Assembly: GCA_027886175.1 (NCBI GenBank)
Contig: JAJNNQ010000040.1
Span: 27,610,001-27,674,000 of the forward strand
Direction: 5' to 3'
From: Phylloscopus collybita
Lineage: Eukaryota > Chordata > Aves > Passeriformes > Phylloscopidae
Length of the DNA stretch: 64,000 bases
Positions 27,661 through 64,000 of this stretch are shown one piece after another. The notes beneath the pieces are model-generated. The model did no database searches. It worked only from the letters and a program-made list of their open reading frames with translations, and was not told where the DNA came from. How positions within the stretch are numbered: the first letter of the stretch is position 1; every line of letters begins with the position of its first letter. A program made the translations under genes and the position numbers.

Positions 27661-28306
27661 CCACAACTCTATACAAGCTTTTAGGACAGATATTAAATCA
27701 CAAAAGAAGAGTGGCTGCACTATGTCTGACTAAACGGAGGGCAGCAATTTGTATCAAAACTTAATTGCCCCTATAACTGGAGGCTTAGGAAAAAGTAAGA
27801 ACACTTTTGATGTGTCTGCCCAACAGAATCAAAGCAGTCTTGCTTGGATAGTGCTTTTGGATAGCATTTAAGCCCAAGCTTCTACTCAGAGATGAACTTT
27901 GAACATCTCCAAGGATGGGAGTTCCTGGACAACTTTTCCCATGCTGCACCCCTCTCCTAGGAGAAAGATTTTTCCTGATTTCTGGACTAAATCCCAGGAT
28001 TTAGTCCCCTTCTCCATTGTATGTAGACTAGCACATGCAATTCCTATACTCTCAGCAGGACACTCATGATTTTCTAGATGTCTGTTTCTTTTATTTAATT
28101 GGTATGATATTTTTTCCAAAGTGATCGCTTTTTTGAATGGAAAAATCCTGTCCAATGAAACTGCCTTTCCTGCAAAACTAGTGCAAATGGCTCAGAAGAT
28201 GGCTAGCCAAACCTTTAACAAAACTAAGTATGAGAAGGGATTATTATTATGATTTACAATTAGAGTATAATCTCTGTATGAAATTAAGCTTCATATTGTC
28301 GTACTG

Positions 28307-28330
28307 TTGACACCCCCCCGCCCCCGTCAA
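28307..28330. repeat. C-tract capped by short inverted repeats
   Basis: TTGAC, then a C-run broken by single A and G, then GTCAA. The opposite strand has G-runs of 5 and 7. Confidence 0.6.
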
Positions 28331-30897
28331 AAAATAGTTGTCTTTAAGAACACAGTATCAATAGCTTTCAAAGGCCATTCTCCTTGGAGAAAAGCAGAAA
28401 TATTTATCAGATCAATAGAGTCCTCATGAATCTTGAGAAATCAATACACTGTTTTCCTGAAAAACTTGATTTCCTTTTGTGGCTGTAACATTGTATAATT
28501 ACTCATGAGAAAATCTGGGAGATTCACTGTTCAGTTAAACTGTAAAAGGTTTTGCGGTTACAAAACTCAAAATGAAATAAACATTTCTTCCCAACATTAT
28601 GCTTATTTTATGCCTCCAAAGTAGACCAGATTAATTAATTTGAACTATATTAAGAAGGTGAATTGCAAAAGCAGTGCACAGAAACATCAATCTTTTCAGG
28701 TCCCATATTAAGTAAGTTAACTTTGAATATAGAGGGTACTATATAATTTCACCATGTAATAATATAATAGTGATATAGACAATATCTGTATGGGTCAAAA
28801 AGGCTTATTTTCCACTTATTATTTTCTAATTAGTATTTATGCCAGAATTTCCCTTTTCCAGTTGCATACGCCATACATTATTGCACAGCCAAGCATGCTT
28901 TCACTGCCTGCATCCAACTCTGCCATACATGCATAGCACAGTCAGAATACACAGAGTCTGAATACATCACATACATTTAGCTCTTCTGTGTTCCTCAGCT
29001 GTCTCTGAGGAACAGGGTATGTGACTGGAATAATATTAGTTTTGTCAAAATTATTAATTTTGCCTGCTCCTGAACATTTACTACCCTGGTTTGTACAAAT
29101 TTTGTGAGTTGGTTCATTTATTTTTTTGAGATGGCTGCTTCCTTTTATGATTGTTTGAAGTTCTTCATTGCTCCCATTCAACTGGACAGATTTGTATAAT
29201 TTCTCTGAGCATGTCTTCTCCACTGAAAAGAATAAGAGAACATGTGACCTAGAAATATGGCACCCTAGATCCAGTCTTCTGAGCCAGAATCCATCTCAAC
29301 CCAACATCTCCATGTTCAGCTAATTCTGTTGTATTACTTTGATCCCCCTGGCTCTACTCCTGTGAGTTTCTGGAGCATGTAACAATTTACATATAGTGAA
29401 GAAACTTCAAAGGATCTCAGGTAATAAAAATAATCCAAACTGTGGGAACACAAATTAAGCCACAGCAAGACACAACGAGGATGCAGAGGCAAAAAGAGAT
29501 ATCAGATAATGTGAGTAGAGCTCTGGGACATAGGAGTTTTACCAGCCTCCAATGGTAAGACCACAAGCACAACAAATATGTTTGTTTACTGCTTCTAGGT
29601 CAACTTGGGCAAAACAATGTCAGCACAGTTGTTTCTACACACAAATCATGGTTAAACTGCAAACTGGATAATTGGGCCACAGTTTGTCAAGAGCTGCTCA
29701 TATATTCAAAATGTTAACTATAAAACAACATTGTACAGTAACTTCCTTTCACAGTTACAGATTCTTGTCATTTACACTGCCCCAATTGACAAGCAGCAAA
29801 CAATATAAGGAAAATTTAATGTGAATTGTTTTTTTAGCAATTCTCCCAGGCAGAACATTTTGAGCAGTATTATTCAGATTGCCCCTCAGAAGCTTATTTT
29901 AACCAGTCTTTTGTAACTCTGTTGGATTCCTATGGCAAGGGACTCATAGCCTGCATAAAAATGTCTAGGTGAAATATGCATATTAATCTTGCAGGCATAT
30001 TAATTACTTTGTTTTTTTTTTTAATCTAAAAAGTTCAGATAAGAGGCTACTGCAATTCAGAATGCACAAAGATTCCTTAAGAAAATATTGTAACTAATTA
30101 GTAATTATACATCTGCTCCATGATGCATATAGAAGCAAAAAGCGTACAGATTATTGATTATATACTTTGGAGATTGCTATTAGCACTCAGTACTGGAAAG
30201 TCCCTAATTTACATTTGCATACTTTTTAGATCTTAAGGAACATTCAGACAAACAAAGGTTTAGAAAATATAGAAAGAATGATTTCCAGTCTGCAACACTC
30301 CAGAGGGCTTCTGAAACTATTTCCAGAAGTAAAATTTAAACAAGAAATCGAGTTCATATATTGCCAAGGACTATCAGGAAAATTTTTATTACATTTTTCT
30401 CTGTAATGATCCAGGATTATTTTGGCCTTTGAATATAATCACTTCCAAGTACTGCAAAGTACGTGATATCAACCTCCTGATATGGTGCAGAAGTCTGAGC
30501 AAACAAAAAGAAAAATTGCCTCATTGTAGTCAAGAATAATGAAAGCTAAATCAGGGAGAGATTATGGATGTACATTTACATTCTTGTATTTAAGTTATTA
30601 TTAATTCTACACTTGTCCAAGCATAAAGAATCAACGAAGAAAATTAATTCAGTGTCACTATTTCCTGTCTGAAGCTCATTCCATTATGTCAGATTTATTG
30701 AAACACTGAGTGGTCTTCCAGATGTGCACAGTACACTATGAACCATTGCTCTTTCCTAAAACATTGTGCTTTAGAGAATGATAAATATAACTGTCTCTAT
30801 CACTTGAATTGGCTTAAAGTTGGGTACATAGATGATCATCAAGGATAAAAAATATTTTTAAACAACAAGGAAATACACTGAGTTTTGGTGATTCTTA

Positions 30898-30933
30898 TGA
30901 GTGCTTTCCAACTTGAGATATTGTATGATTAAT
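30898..30933 (+). mobile_element. Possible degraded CR1 3' tail
   Basis: GAGTGCTTTCCAACTTGAGA followed by TATTGTATGATTAA looks like a decayed CR1 ending (CCTTCCAAC...ATTCTATGATT). It is short, and chance resemblance is possible. Confidence 0.35.
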
Positions 30934-31277
30934 ATTCAAAATCAACAATTTGGTTTATTATTATCTCAAGGTAACATTGTAAAGCACTATAAAACAGAAC
31001 AGTAGTTACTTCAAAACTATCAAGCCACTTATTCTAATATAGATTGTAGACAGCTAAAAAGGTTACAATATTTTACTTAGTGCCTGAAATTTTATCTTGC
31101 TCGGACAGAGCCAAAAATCAATTGCCACTATATGGTCCAGTGGTATTAATTTTTTTTTCTATTTCTTAGTCAGTGAATTTACAACTTTCCTACCATTAGG
31201 ACGGACCACACAATAAAAGGACATGCCTTGTTGTCAGCACCGAGCAGCTGTCTAATCAATTTAACTTCAATTTGTTC

Positions 31278-31640
31278 TCACAAGGAAACCTCTGCAAGTG
31301 TGTGTGTACCAGCCATCAGCAGATACAGCGGTGCCAGCCTGCTGCCAGAGGGCTGAGCCAGTAACACAACCCAGAGAGCACAGGGGTCAGTTGCCTTCCT
31401 TTCCCTGGCACTGAGGGAGGTGGGAAGGGACCCCTTCAGAACGGGATGCACTGAGCACAGCATGAGCACATTACCACAGGAGGCAACAGCAGCCTCGCTG
31501 GATGCCGCTGGTTTAAGCCAGATGTCATCCATTCTCCTCCCCTCCTGCTGATCTGCACGACAGGCACAGCACGGCTCACAGAACAGTGCTTTGAGCCACA
31601 CTGTGCCTGGTGTGCAGATAACACTGAGAACAACGCTTCT
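31278..31640. other. GC-enriched patch of unknown role
   Basis: About 360 bp with noticeably higher GC than the flanks. Open frames of 94-107 codons exist on the minus strand, but their translations are Ser/Ala/Cys-rich and unlike any family I recognise. It may be an old repeat, a noncoding exon or a regulatory element. Confidence 0.3.
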
Positions 31641-33485
31641 TCAAAATTACAGCAATTTATTAATCTCTGAAGAAATACAACAGCAACGCATGACCCTTTA
31701 CACTTCTTCCATGTATTCACTTGCAGTTACAGGACTTGAGGACCTTCCTTTCTCTGATTCTCCCCAGCATGGTTCTATTTTTTTGGTGCAATCAATTCAT
31801 GCAGTTTCATTCTATCCTCCTAGCACCACATAAAGAACAGCTAATCAAAACCTTTTGATCTATTTTAGCTCTCAAATTCCATGATCCAGAATTGTTTAGC
31901 CATCCTTTCAGCATTCCAAAGGTTCTTATTTAAAACATATCTAGAGAGATTTATTTAGTCTATGTAACTGCAATTTCTACAAAGTCAGCAACTGCATCTT
32001 GCATGCAAACTTGGAGCATTTAAACAATGGAATGACAGCAGGGACCTTCAGTTTTATTTAATTGTGAGGTTTTCAGCTTTTCCCCCTTCCATTCCAAAAA
32101 TTTCAATACATTCTTGAGAACTTTAGCTCAGATGATCCCATCCAGCAGCAAATGAATAAGTTAAGCCTTTGTAACTGCAGACTAGCTCATAGCCATGTTA
32201 TTACGAAAGCAAGCTCCTCATATAAAGAATTGCCTCAACTCCTGACCTCCACTGACACGGCAGAAGGAAGCAGTTTGCCTGATGGAGATCTTCAATAACT
32301 GCTGAGAAGAGTCTTCTCTACCACAGAAAAGAAACATTTCCTTTTGCCTAAAAATCCAATTCACAATACCCAAACCAAAAAGATAATTGTGAAGTAAAAT
32401 GGATGGAGTTGCACAGATACATTCAATACATGCAGATGAAAATTAAAACCCCAATCCAGAAAAACACTTCAAAAAACCCTAAAAAAGTATAAACATATTT
32501 TTCTGCCTAAATATCTTGCAAATTTTCCGTAAGAAATTATTTAAGATCTGTATAGTCTGAAGTTCTATTTGTACCCTAGCTTCTATGGTTTGCTGTGGCC
32601 TTAAAAAAGATGAAGAAAACTGAAAAAGAAGCAAATAATTTTACAAATAAAAGCAGTTATGACTTAAAGGAGAGAGATTGCAGAAAGTGTATTTATGAGC
32701 ATAAACACTAGACAGATTTAATCAAACAACATACCCACTCATGCTCTCTGTGACAGATATCTTACCATTTGACAAAGAATGTTTTATAAATAAAAATAAA
32801 ACCAGTTTTATTTGTATTGGCTAATGAACAAAAAAAAATTAAATATTCTAGTTTAGAAAGTATTACATCCTATAAATACTTCACAGGTGATTATTTACGT
32901 AAACTGAATTATTCAGTGCCTCCGAAGATGGCAGGAATATTATCATAGTTATAGAAATAAACATTAATGCAATTCATTTTAGTAAGAGCTCTGCAACAGT
33001 AGGAAGATAGTAAAAATTAAAATACTGAACAATTTAAAGGGCATATAAGTGCTATTAGGATTAATCCTGTAGTCACGCAGGGGCCAAGGATATTACAGAA
33101 TCATTTTCTGCCTTTTTATTTTCTTGATTGGTAAAAAAACACAGATAAGCTTCAAACTTTAAGGAATAGGAAACACATAGGAACAGATTATCAGAAGAAG
33201 GTGTAAAAATTGTCTAAAGGGAGCAATATATAAGGAGGTAACAACTTCCACAAATAAATCACACATAAACTATATTTCCATCTTACTTTGTATTTCCATT
33301 GCCTTTCAATTCTTCATTCCTTTGCTGAAATCAACATTGATGTGCTGAGATCATCAGTTTTGGAGGTCTTCTCAATTTTTGATATTCAGAGATAAACAGA
33401 AAAAATTCTGCCTTTGCTTTCTTCAATAAAGGGTGTGAGATACATTATTTCCCCTTGAAAACTACTGTTTTACTGACACAATCAG

Positions 33486-33505
33486 TAATCTAATCTAATC
33501 TAATT
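33486..33505. repeat. (TAATC)4 microsatellite
   Basis: Four near-perfect pentamer units, the last ending in a T instead of C. Confidence 0.85.
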
Positions 33506-34247
33506 CAACTAACAGCTGAAAAAAAAATTAGCATATACAAATGTACGTGTAAGTATAACCCCACCATAAATACGACATGCACAAACACGATTTTTAAAAA
33601 TTTCTTTGATCTAAAACTGCAGTTTTCAAGTGACATGTTATTATCACCTGCTCTTGTAAATTGTGCTAGTATACAGGACACTTGTGTCAGTGTTGATTTC
33701 TTTTGATGTGACTATTAAAGGCACGAATTGTCTGTATTGGTTGACTTTTTACAACACAAAAATTCGAAGAAGCTGCATTTGTCACAGGAAGTTAGTAAAA
33801 TCTAAGGATTTTTTTCGACTTTGTCTAAGGATATAACAAATTTAATAGTATTAAACTGTATCCCACAGTGTGTATTATATAGTATGAGGACTGCTTGAAT
33901 AATATTATCCTGTTAAAGGTGCATCTTAGAGGGTTTTTTATTGAATTATCTGTTAGGATAAAGGCTCTCCATGACAAACTTAGTGCATCAAACAGGAAAT
34001 GCTAAGTTTCAGGGACTCACAGAAAGCCTACAAGCACTGCAAAGTGGACTGCATAAACCAGGGTTTGAAGGTCTGTCAGAGCAAGTCAAAATCCTTTTTC
34101 AGCACTCAACACTAATCTTGTAAACTCTCCTGACCAGTTCGTAGAGGTAGGAATTTGCCCCTGTGAAAGCGATAATCGATTTAATAAATGAAGATTTTTC
34201 ATACTTAAACTTTTTGTGTCACCATATAATCAGCAGATCTCATCATT

Positions 34248-34385
34248 AAAAAAAAAAAAAACCAAAACAAAAAAAACCAAAAACCAAAAACCAAAAACCA
34301 AAAACAAAAAAAAAAACAAAAAAAAAAAAAACAAAAAAAAACAAAAAAAAAAAAAAAAAAAAAACCAAAAAAAAAACCAACAAAC
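34248..34385 (+). repeat. A-rich tract with CCAAAAA heptamers
   Basis: About 138 bp of A with scattered C, including several tandem CCAAAAA units (about 34277-34304). It is low-complexity, and the lysine-rich plus-strand open frame across it is not a gene. Confidence 0.92.
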
Positions 34386-35102
34386 TTTAGTGTTTAAGTG
34401 TGGCTTCCTAAATATTTGTTAAACAGCATCCTGGATTCAATAGGAAGGATGTCCCAGGAGCTCTTTGATTTGGAACTTGAGGTTAAAGAAACATGTCACA
34501 TTTATTCTAGTATTTGCCTACAAAGCCCATTTGAATTTGTTTTGAAGATAAAGGAGATTCTGAAATATCCCTCAGAATCATTAGCTATATATTGTTCTAC
34601 AAAATGTGCAAAACTAAAATAGCCTGTGTACCTACATGTGTTAAACAACAACTATTCTCATGCTGCACACCCAAAAAGAAACATGACTACAACCCCCCAT
34701 TTATAAATCTTAGACACAAATCCCAAAAAGGCTGAATAAAGGTGCTTTATAAAGTTGTTCCAAATAGGGAGGATATAGAGCTGGACTAAACATTCCAGTC
34801 TTTTTCCCCCCAACGCTTTTTGGTTTTGTTTGGGGTTTTTTTTTTAGTTATAACTGAATATTAACACAGAAAATTTCTTTTATGACAAAACTGTGACCTG
34901 TAAAGAAATGAGGGAGAGCAACAGAACAGCAAGAAGTCCAAGAGCAAAGACCAAAATCAGTACCAAAACCTTTCATTAAGAAGACAGTAGCTTAATCCTG
35001 GTTTAGAGTGACTGAAATTAGTTCAGGGATTGATAAACAGACTCTATAACAAAGACTTCAAATGCTACCAAAACCAGCTTGTTTCCATTCTGAATGTCTC
35101 TT

Positions 35103-35108
35103 TTTATT
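35103..35108 (-). terminator. Alternative distal polyadenylation signal AATAAA
   Basis: A second canonical hexamer on the minus strand, about 1.18 kb after the stop. It could give a longer 3' UTR. It is weakly supported, because such hexamers are frequent in AT-rich DNA. Confidence 0.25.
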
Positions 35109-35379
35109 TGTAAAGACTGGCATTACAATTGAAAAGGACTCAAAATGGAGTAATGTACACATCGTTGGTGTTTCATGATGCAACTGATGGAGTCCCTGAA
35201 TGGATATTGCTTCAGCTTTGCTTTTAAAAAATAATTTAACAAGAAAATCTTCAACTCCACTATTGATCACAGGTGGCAGAAATGAAAGAAAGAAAAAAAA
35301 AACAGAAACCAAAATTACTGTCAAATTCATAACATATATTCATATTGTTGGTTGATGACACTTGTTCCAGATGTACAAT

Positions 35380-36283
35380 AAAGCCCACAACACTTTATTA
35401 CTATGGATATAATTATTGTGAATGTTTTTTCATGTTGATCAACTTGTTTCTGAAGGTTGTTTTTTGATTGTTTTAAACTTGCATAATAAACATGCAATGA
35501 AACATTTCTTGTTAAAGTGTTTTTTTGCAGCTGTCTTGTATTCATACAAAGATTTCATAAAGTAGCAGTGTTGTATCAGAGCATTACCAAAATAAGAGCA
35601 AAAGCTAAAGAGGAAGGTAAACGTGAAATGAACTTGATGAGAATAACCTAATCTTGTCCTGAGACACTCCAGTCTTATTAAAAAGATGTGCACAATCAAA
35701 TCCTTCCTCCGAAACCCACCAAAACCACAAAAAAAAAAAAAAATTAAATTGGAAGGGAAGACATAAAGAAAAAAAATATATGTCATCATGCACTCATCTT
35801 CTGCATAGCTCAACCCACATATAGTAAGGCACTATTTCCCCACAACTTAGTGTCCACAACAATCTTTTATGGTGCTCTGTGAACTATATATAGTTCCTTC
35901 CAGGATGATGAAATAAACAGACCAAATGAGTGTTGCTACCATGTCACCCCATGTGTGATCTTTTAGACAAGGGTATCATCTGGCAGTTTCAAAAATAAGC
36001 TATCTCAAGTCTCTACTTGTGTGTGCATGTTATGTATAAGGGACATCTTTTGTCTGTGCAAGTGGTCGGTTTGGTTCCAAAGTTGCTGTAATTTTTCATT
36101 GTTCTTTACTCCAGTGTTCTCAAAGCAAATACACAAGAAAATAAAAGTGCAGTTGGGTCATTAAAAACAGAGCTTTGGTGCTCCAAAATGCACACAGCTT
36201 TGGGGTTTTAAGAAATCTTTTAGACATTTCCAAAAGAGCTGGGAAATACATGGACATTTTTGTCCAGAAATCCTCATTTTTGC
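35380..36283 (-). other. RYR2: RYR2 3' untranslated region (approximate)
   Basis: This is the sequence after the TAA stop in the RYR2 sense. I found no AATAAA or ATTAAA closer than the hexamer at 35394-35399, about 885 nt after the stop, so a UTR of about 0.9 kb is proposed, with a longer form possible using 35103-35108. The region is AT-rich with a U-rich run (the plus-strand A-run near 35729-35742). The boundary is inferred from the hexamer only. Confidence 0.5.
35394..35399 (-). terminator. Candidate RYR2 polyadenylation signal AATAAA
   Basis: The minus strand reads AATAAA followed by a GT-rich stretch (TGTTGTGGGC). It is the first canonical hexamer downstream of the stop codon. Transcript ends are needed to confirm use. 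Confidence 0.45.
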
Positions 36284-62557
<26,274 letters not shown>

Positions 62558-64000
62558 CTAAACAACAAAGACAGTATATAAATATAAATGATATATTGAC
62601 TTATTTGACATTTATTTATGTGCATGCATATTTCACCTTGTAAAAAGCAGACTTAGAAATTAAGAGGCTAGAAGTGTCAAAAATGGTAACACAGTGAAAA
62701 TATACTTAATTGCCTAACTCTTCACAGCATATTTACACCATCATCTGTTTAGAAAGAGTAATTTAATAAAGACTGAACTGAACGTGATGAAAGATTTAAA
62801 GCAGTAAGTAGGTATGTCAAGGTCATAGATGATACTTCTGTAATGTTTTCTGTCAGCTAAATTATTGTCACTTTTGGTGTAATCATGTTTACACCCATGG
62901 AAAATTGTAAAAACAGCAATAGCAGTAGCACATAATGCTCAAAGTATAACATGATTCAAAATGAGCAATTTCATTATAACCCACGGAACTTTTTGGAGGG
63001 AAAAAGGAAAGCTGAAATAACTATTAAAATATTTATTTATAAAGTTCCATTAGTAAATCCTTAGACAGGCATTAAATTGATTTTTTTTTAGCCACCTCTT
63101 ATGTCATTGGGTTGACCGAGTTTACTACGTTACTTGCCTGGAGCCTCTCTGGAGAGAATTATTCACCTACTTAATTCCTTCCTCAGTGACACACTGCTGC
63201 ATCACACCACTGACAACAAATACTTGGACTTCAGCGAATGGTACAATGAACTCAAGGTACTTTGTGGCTGTGGCAGGAGGCCCTGCCCTGATAAAGCTTA
63301 TCTGCTTGGCCTGGAACCCGGTCAGGAGACAAAGTAGTGCAAGCCATCTGTGGTAAGCTACCGGTGGCACCACAGGGGTATTTTTTAGTGTTGAATATGC
63401 TAAAAGGCTGGTCTGGCTTCCCATTTTTAAACACACATCTGTCCCTTTGAAGATAAGCTGCTAAACTGACCTAGAGGCCTATGACGGCCAGCCAACTTCT
63501 TCCCCCTATAAAAATCCCAGGCCACCTTCATACAGTTAGACTCTTCCACAAACTTGCAGTATATGGCATTTCTCTTGTGGATTTTAGGACACCTCTCCAC
63601 AGTCCCTTCCCAAGGATTGAGAGAGAAAGGAGGAAGTACACCACAAAAAGGAGTGTGGTGAGATTCATCAACCTCTTCATGATGTTTTTTCTGCTAGCCT
63701 GCATACAATTCCCTTAACAGAATGGCTTTTATGTAGTGCCCTTTGACATTTTGTGTTATAGTTGACCAATATTTTTTAGCCTTTATAATATGTAGTAAGT
63801 AATTCTAGTTACTGTCTATTTATTTTTCTTAATAAGTAACTCATCTTTTATAAATTTATCTGATATTCCATCTTTAAAACTTGCAGGACAGTGATTTGAT
63901 CACACCTCTGTAATTCCTTAAATTTAAACTGTTAACAAAATCTGTAGCTAAGTGTTTACTTTCATTTAAACCCCTTTCTGAGAAGGTGTTTAAATACAAA
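62558..64000 (-). other. RYR2: RYR2 intron 88 (partial)
   Basis: Everything from the exon 89 acceptor to the window end. The conserved coding sequence expected for exon 88 is not seen, so intron 88 is longer than 1.44 kb. The first 540 bp is AT-rich. Positions 63100-63720 are GC-richer, as described in the next entry. Confidence 0.8.
63102..63720 (+). other. GC-richer, TATA-bearing block in intron 88 (possible LTR-type repeat)
   Basis: It starts with TGTCATTGGGTTGACC, similar to avian LTR tips. It carries CTATAAAAATCCC at about 63507-63519 and stands out in composition from the rest of the intron. No matching CA tip or target duplication was found, and both strands have only short open frames. 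It could be an LTR fragment or another old repeat. Confidence 0.3.

Larger units (their letters stand above)
24513..35379. other. Intergenic AT-rich DNA downstream of RYR2, no gene recognised
   Basis: No open frame here resembles a known protein. Named contents are the A-rich tracts (27539-27660, 34248-34385), a capped C-tract (28307-28330), a possible CR1 tail (30898-30933), a GC-enriched patch (31278-31640) and a TAATC microsatellite (33486-33505). It lies just beyond the RYR2 polyadenylation region, so run-through transcription is likely in part. Confidence 0.6.

Noticed and set aside
27484..27720. F/C-rich minus-strand open frame
   Set aside because: Produced by the A-rich simple repeat; composition artefact.
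34216..34422. Lysine-rich plus-strand open frame
   Set aside because: Translation of the poly-A/CCAAAAA tract, not a protein gene.
62558..64000. Search for RYR2 exon 88
   Set aside because: The conserved preceding residues of the family were not found in any minus-strand frame; the exon must lie outside the window.

Overview
This window is nuclear DNA of a vertebrate, most likely a bird. It holds the 3' end of the cardiac ryanodine receptor gene RYR2 on the minus strand, plus about 35 kb of AT-rich DNA downstream of it. The bird assignment is an inference. It rests on CR1-type LINE scraps ending in degenerate ATTCTRTG units, on LTR elements of a kind I associate with avian ERVL/ERVK families, and on short introns (about 0.4-2.3 kb).

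Right part (about 35.4-64 kb): 17 coding exons were delimited by reading the minus strand. All introns are GT-AG, and the phases join into one 3027-nt frame (1008 residues plus stop). Counting back from the terminal exon, and using the 105-exon human gene as reference, they correspond to exons 89-105. They encode the EF-hand pair, the auxiliary membrane segment and acidic linker, S1-S6, the GGGIGD selectivity filter, the cytosolic S6 gate, the C2H2 zinc-binding C-terminal domain and the final QYEDQLN tail. The isoform is RYR2, judged from the exon 90-92 linker (including QLHTHRYGEPEV) and the exon 97 and 100 wording. The upstream 88 exons lie beyond position 64000. The stop codon is at 36284-36286, and the 3' UTR probably runs to about 35380.

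The most striking object is a 694-bp solo LTR (39569-40262) in intron 103. It is flanked by a perfect 5-bp target duplication (AGTGT), and its edge is the twelfth intron nucleotide after the exon 103 splice donor. Other mobile pieces in the gene are a CR1 fragment in intron 104 and a possible short LTR-like element in intron 92.

Left part (1 to about 35.4 kb): I see no convincing protein-coding exon. It holds a minus-strand ERV LTR-like sequence (about 110-860) with TATA box, AATAAA and an in-frame 21-bp tandem repeat. It also holds one or two CR1 tails, several A-rich simple repeats and two GC-enriched patches of unknown role. A 190-bp inverted-repeat pair (22944-23133 and 24323-24512, about 96% identical by eye, 1.19 kb apart) has a perfect 30-bp palindrome in its spacer. 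No bacterial-type operon, CRISPR array, rRNA or tRNA was recognised.
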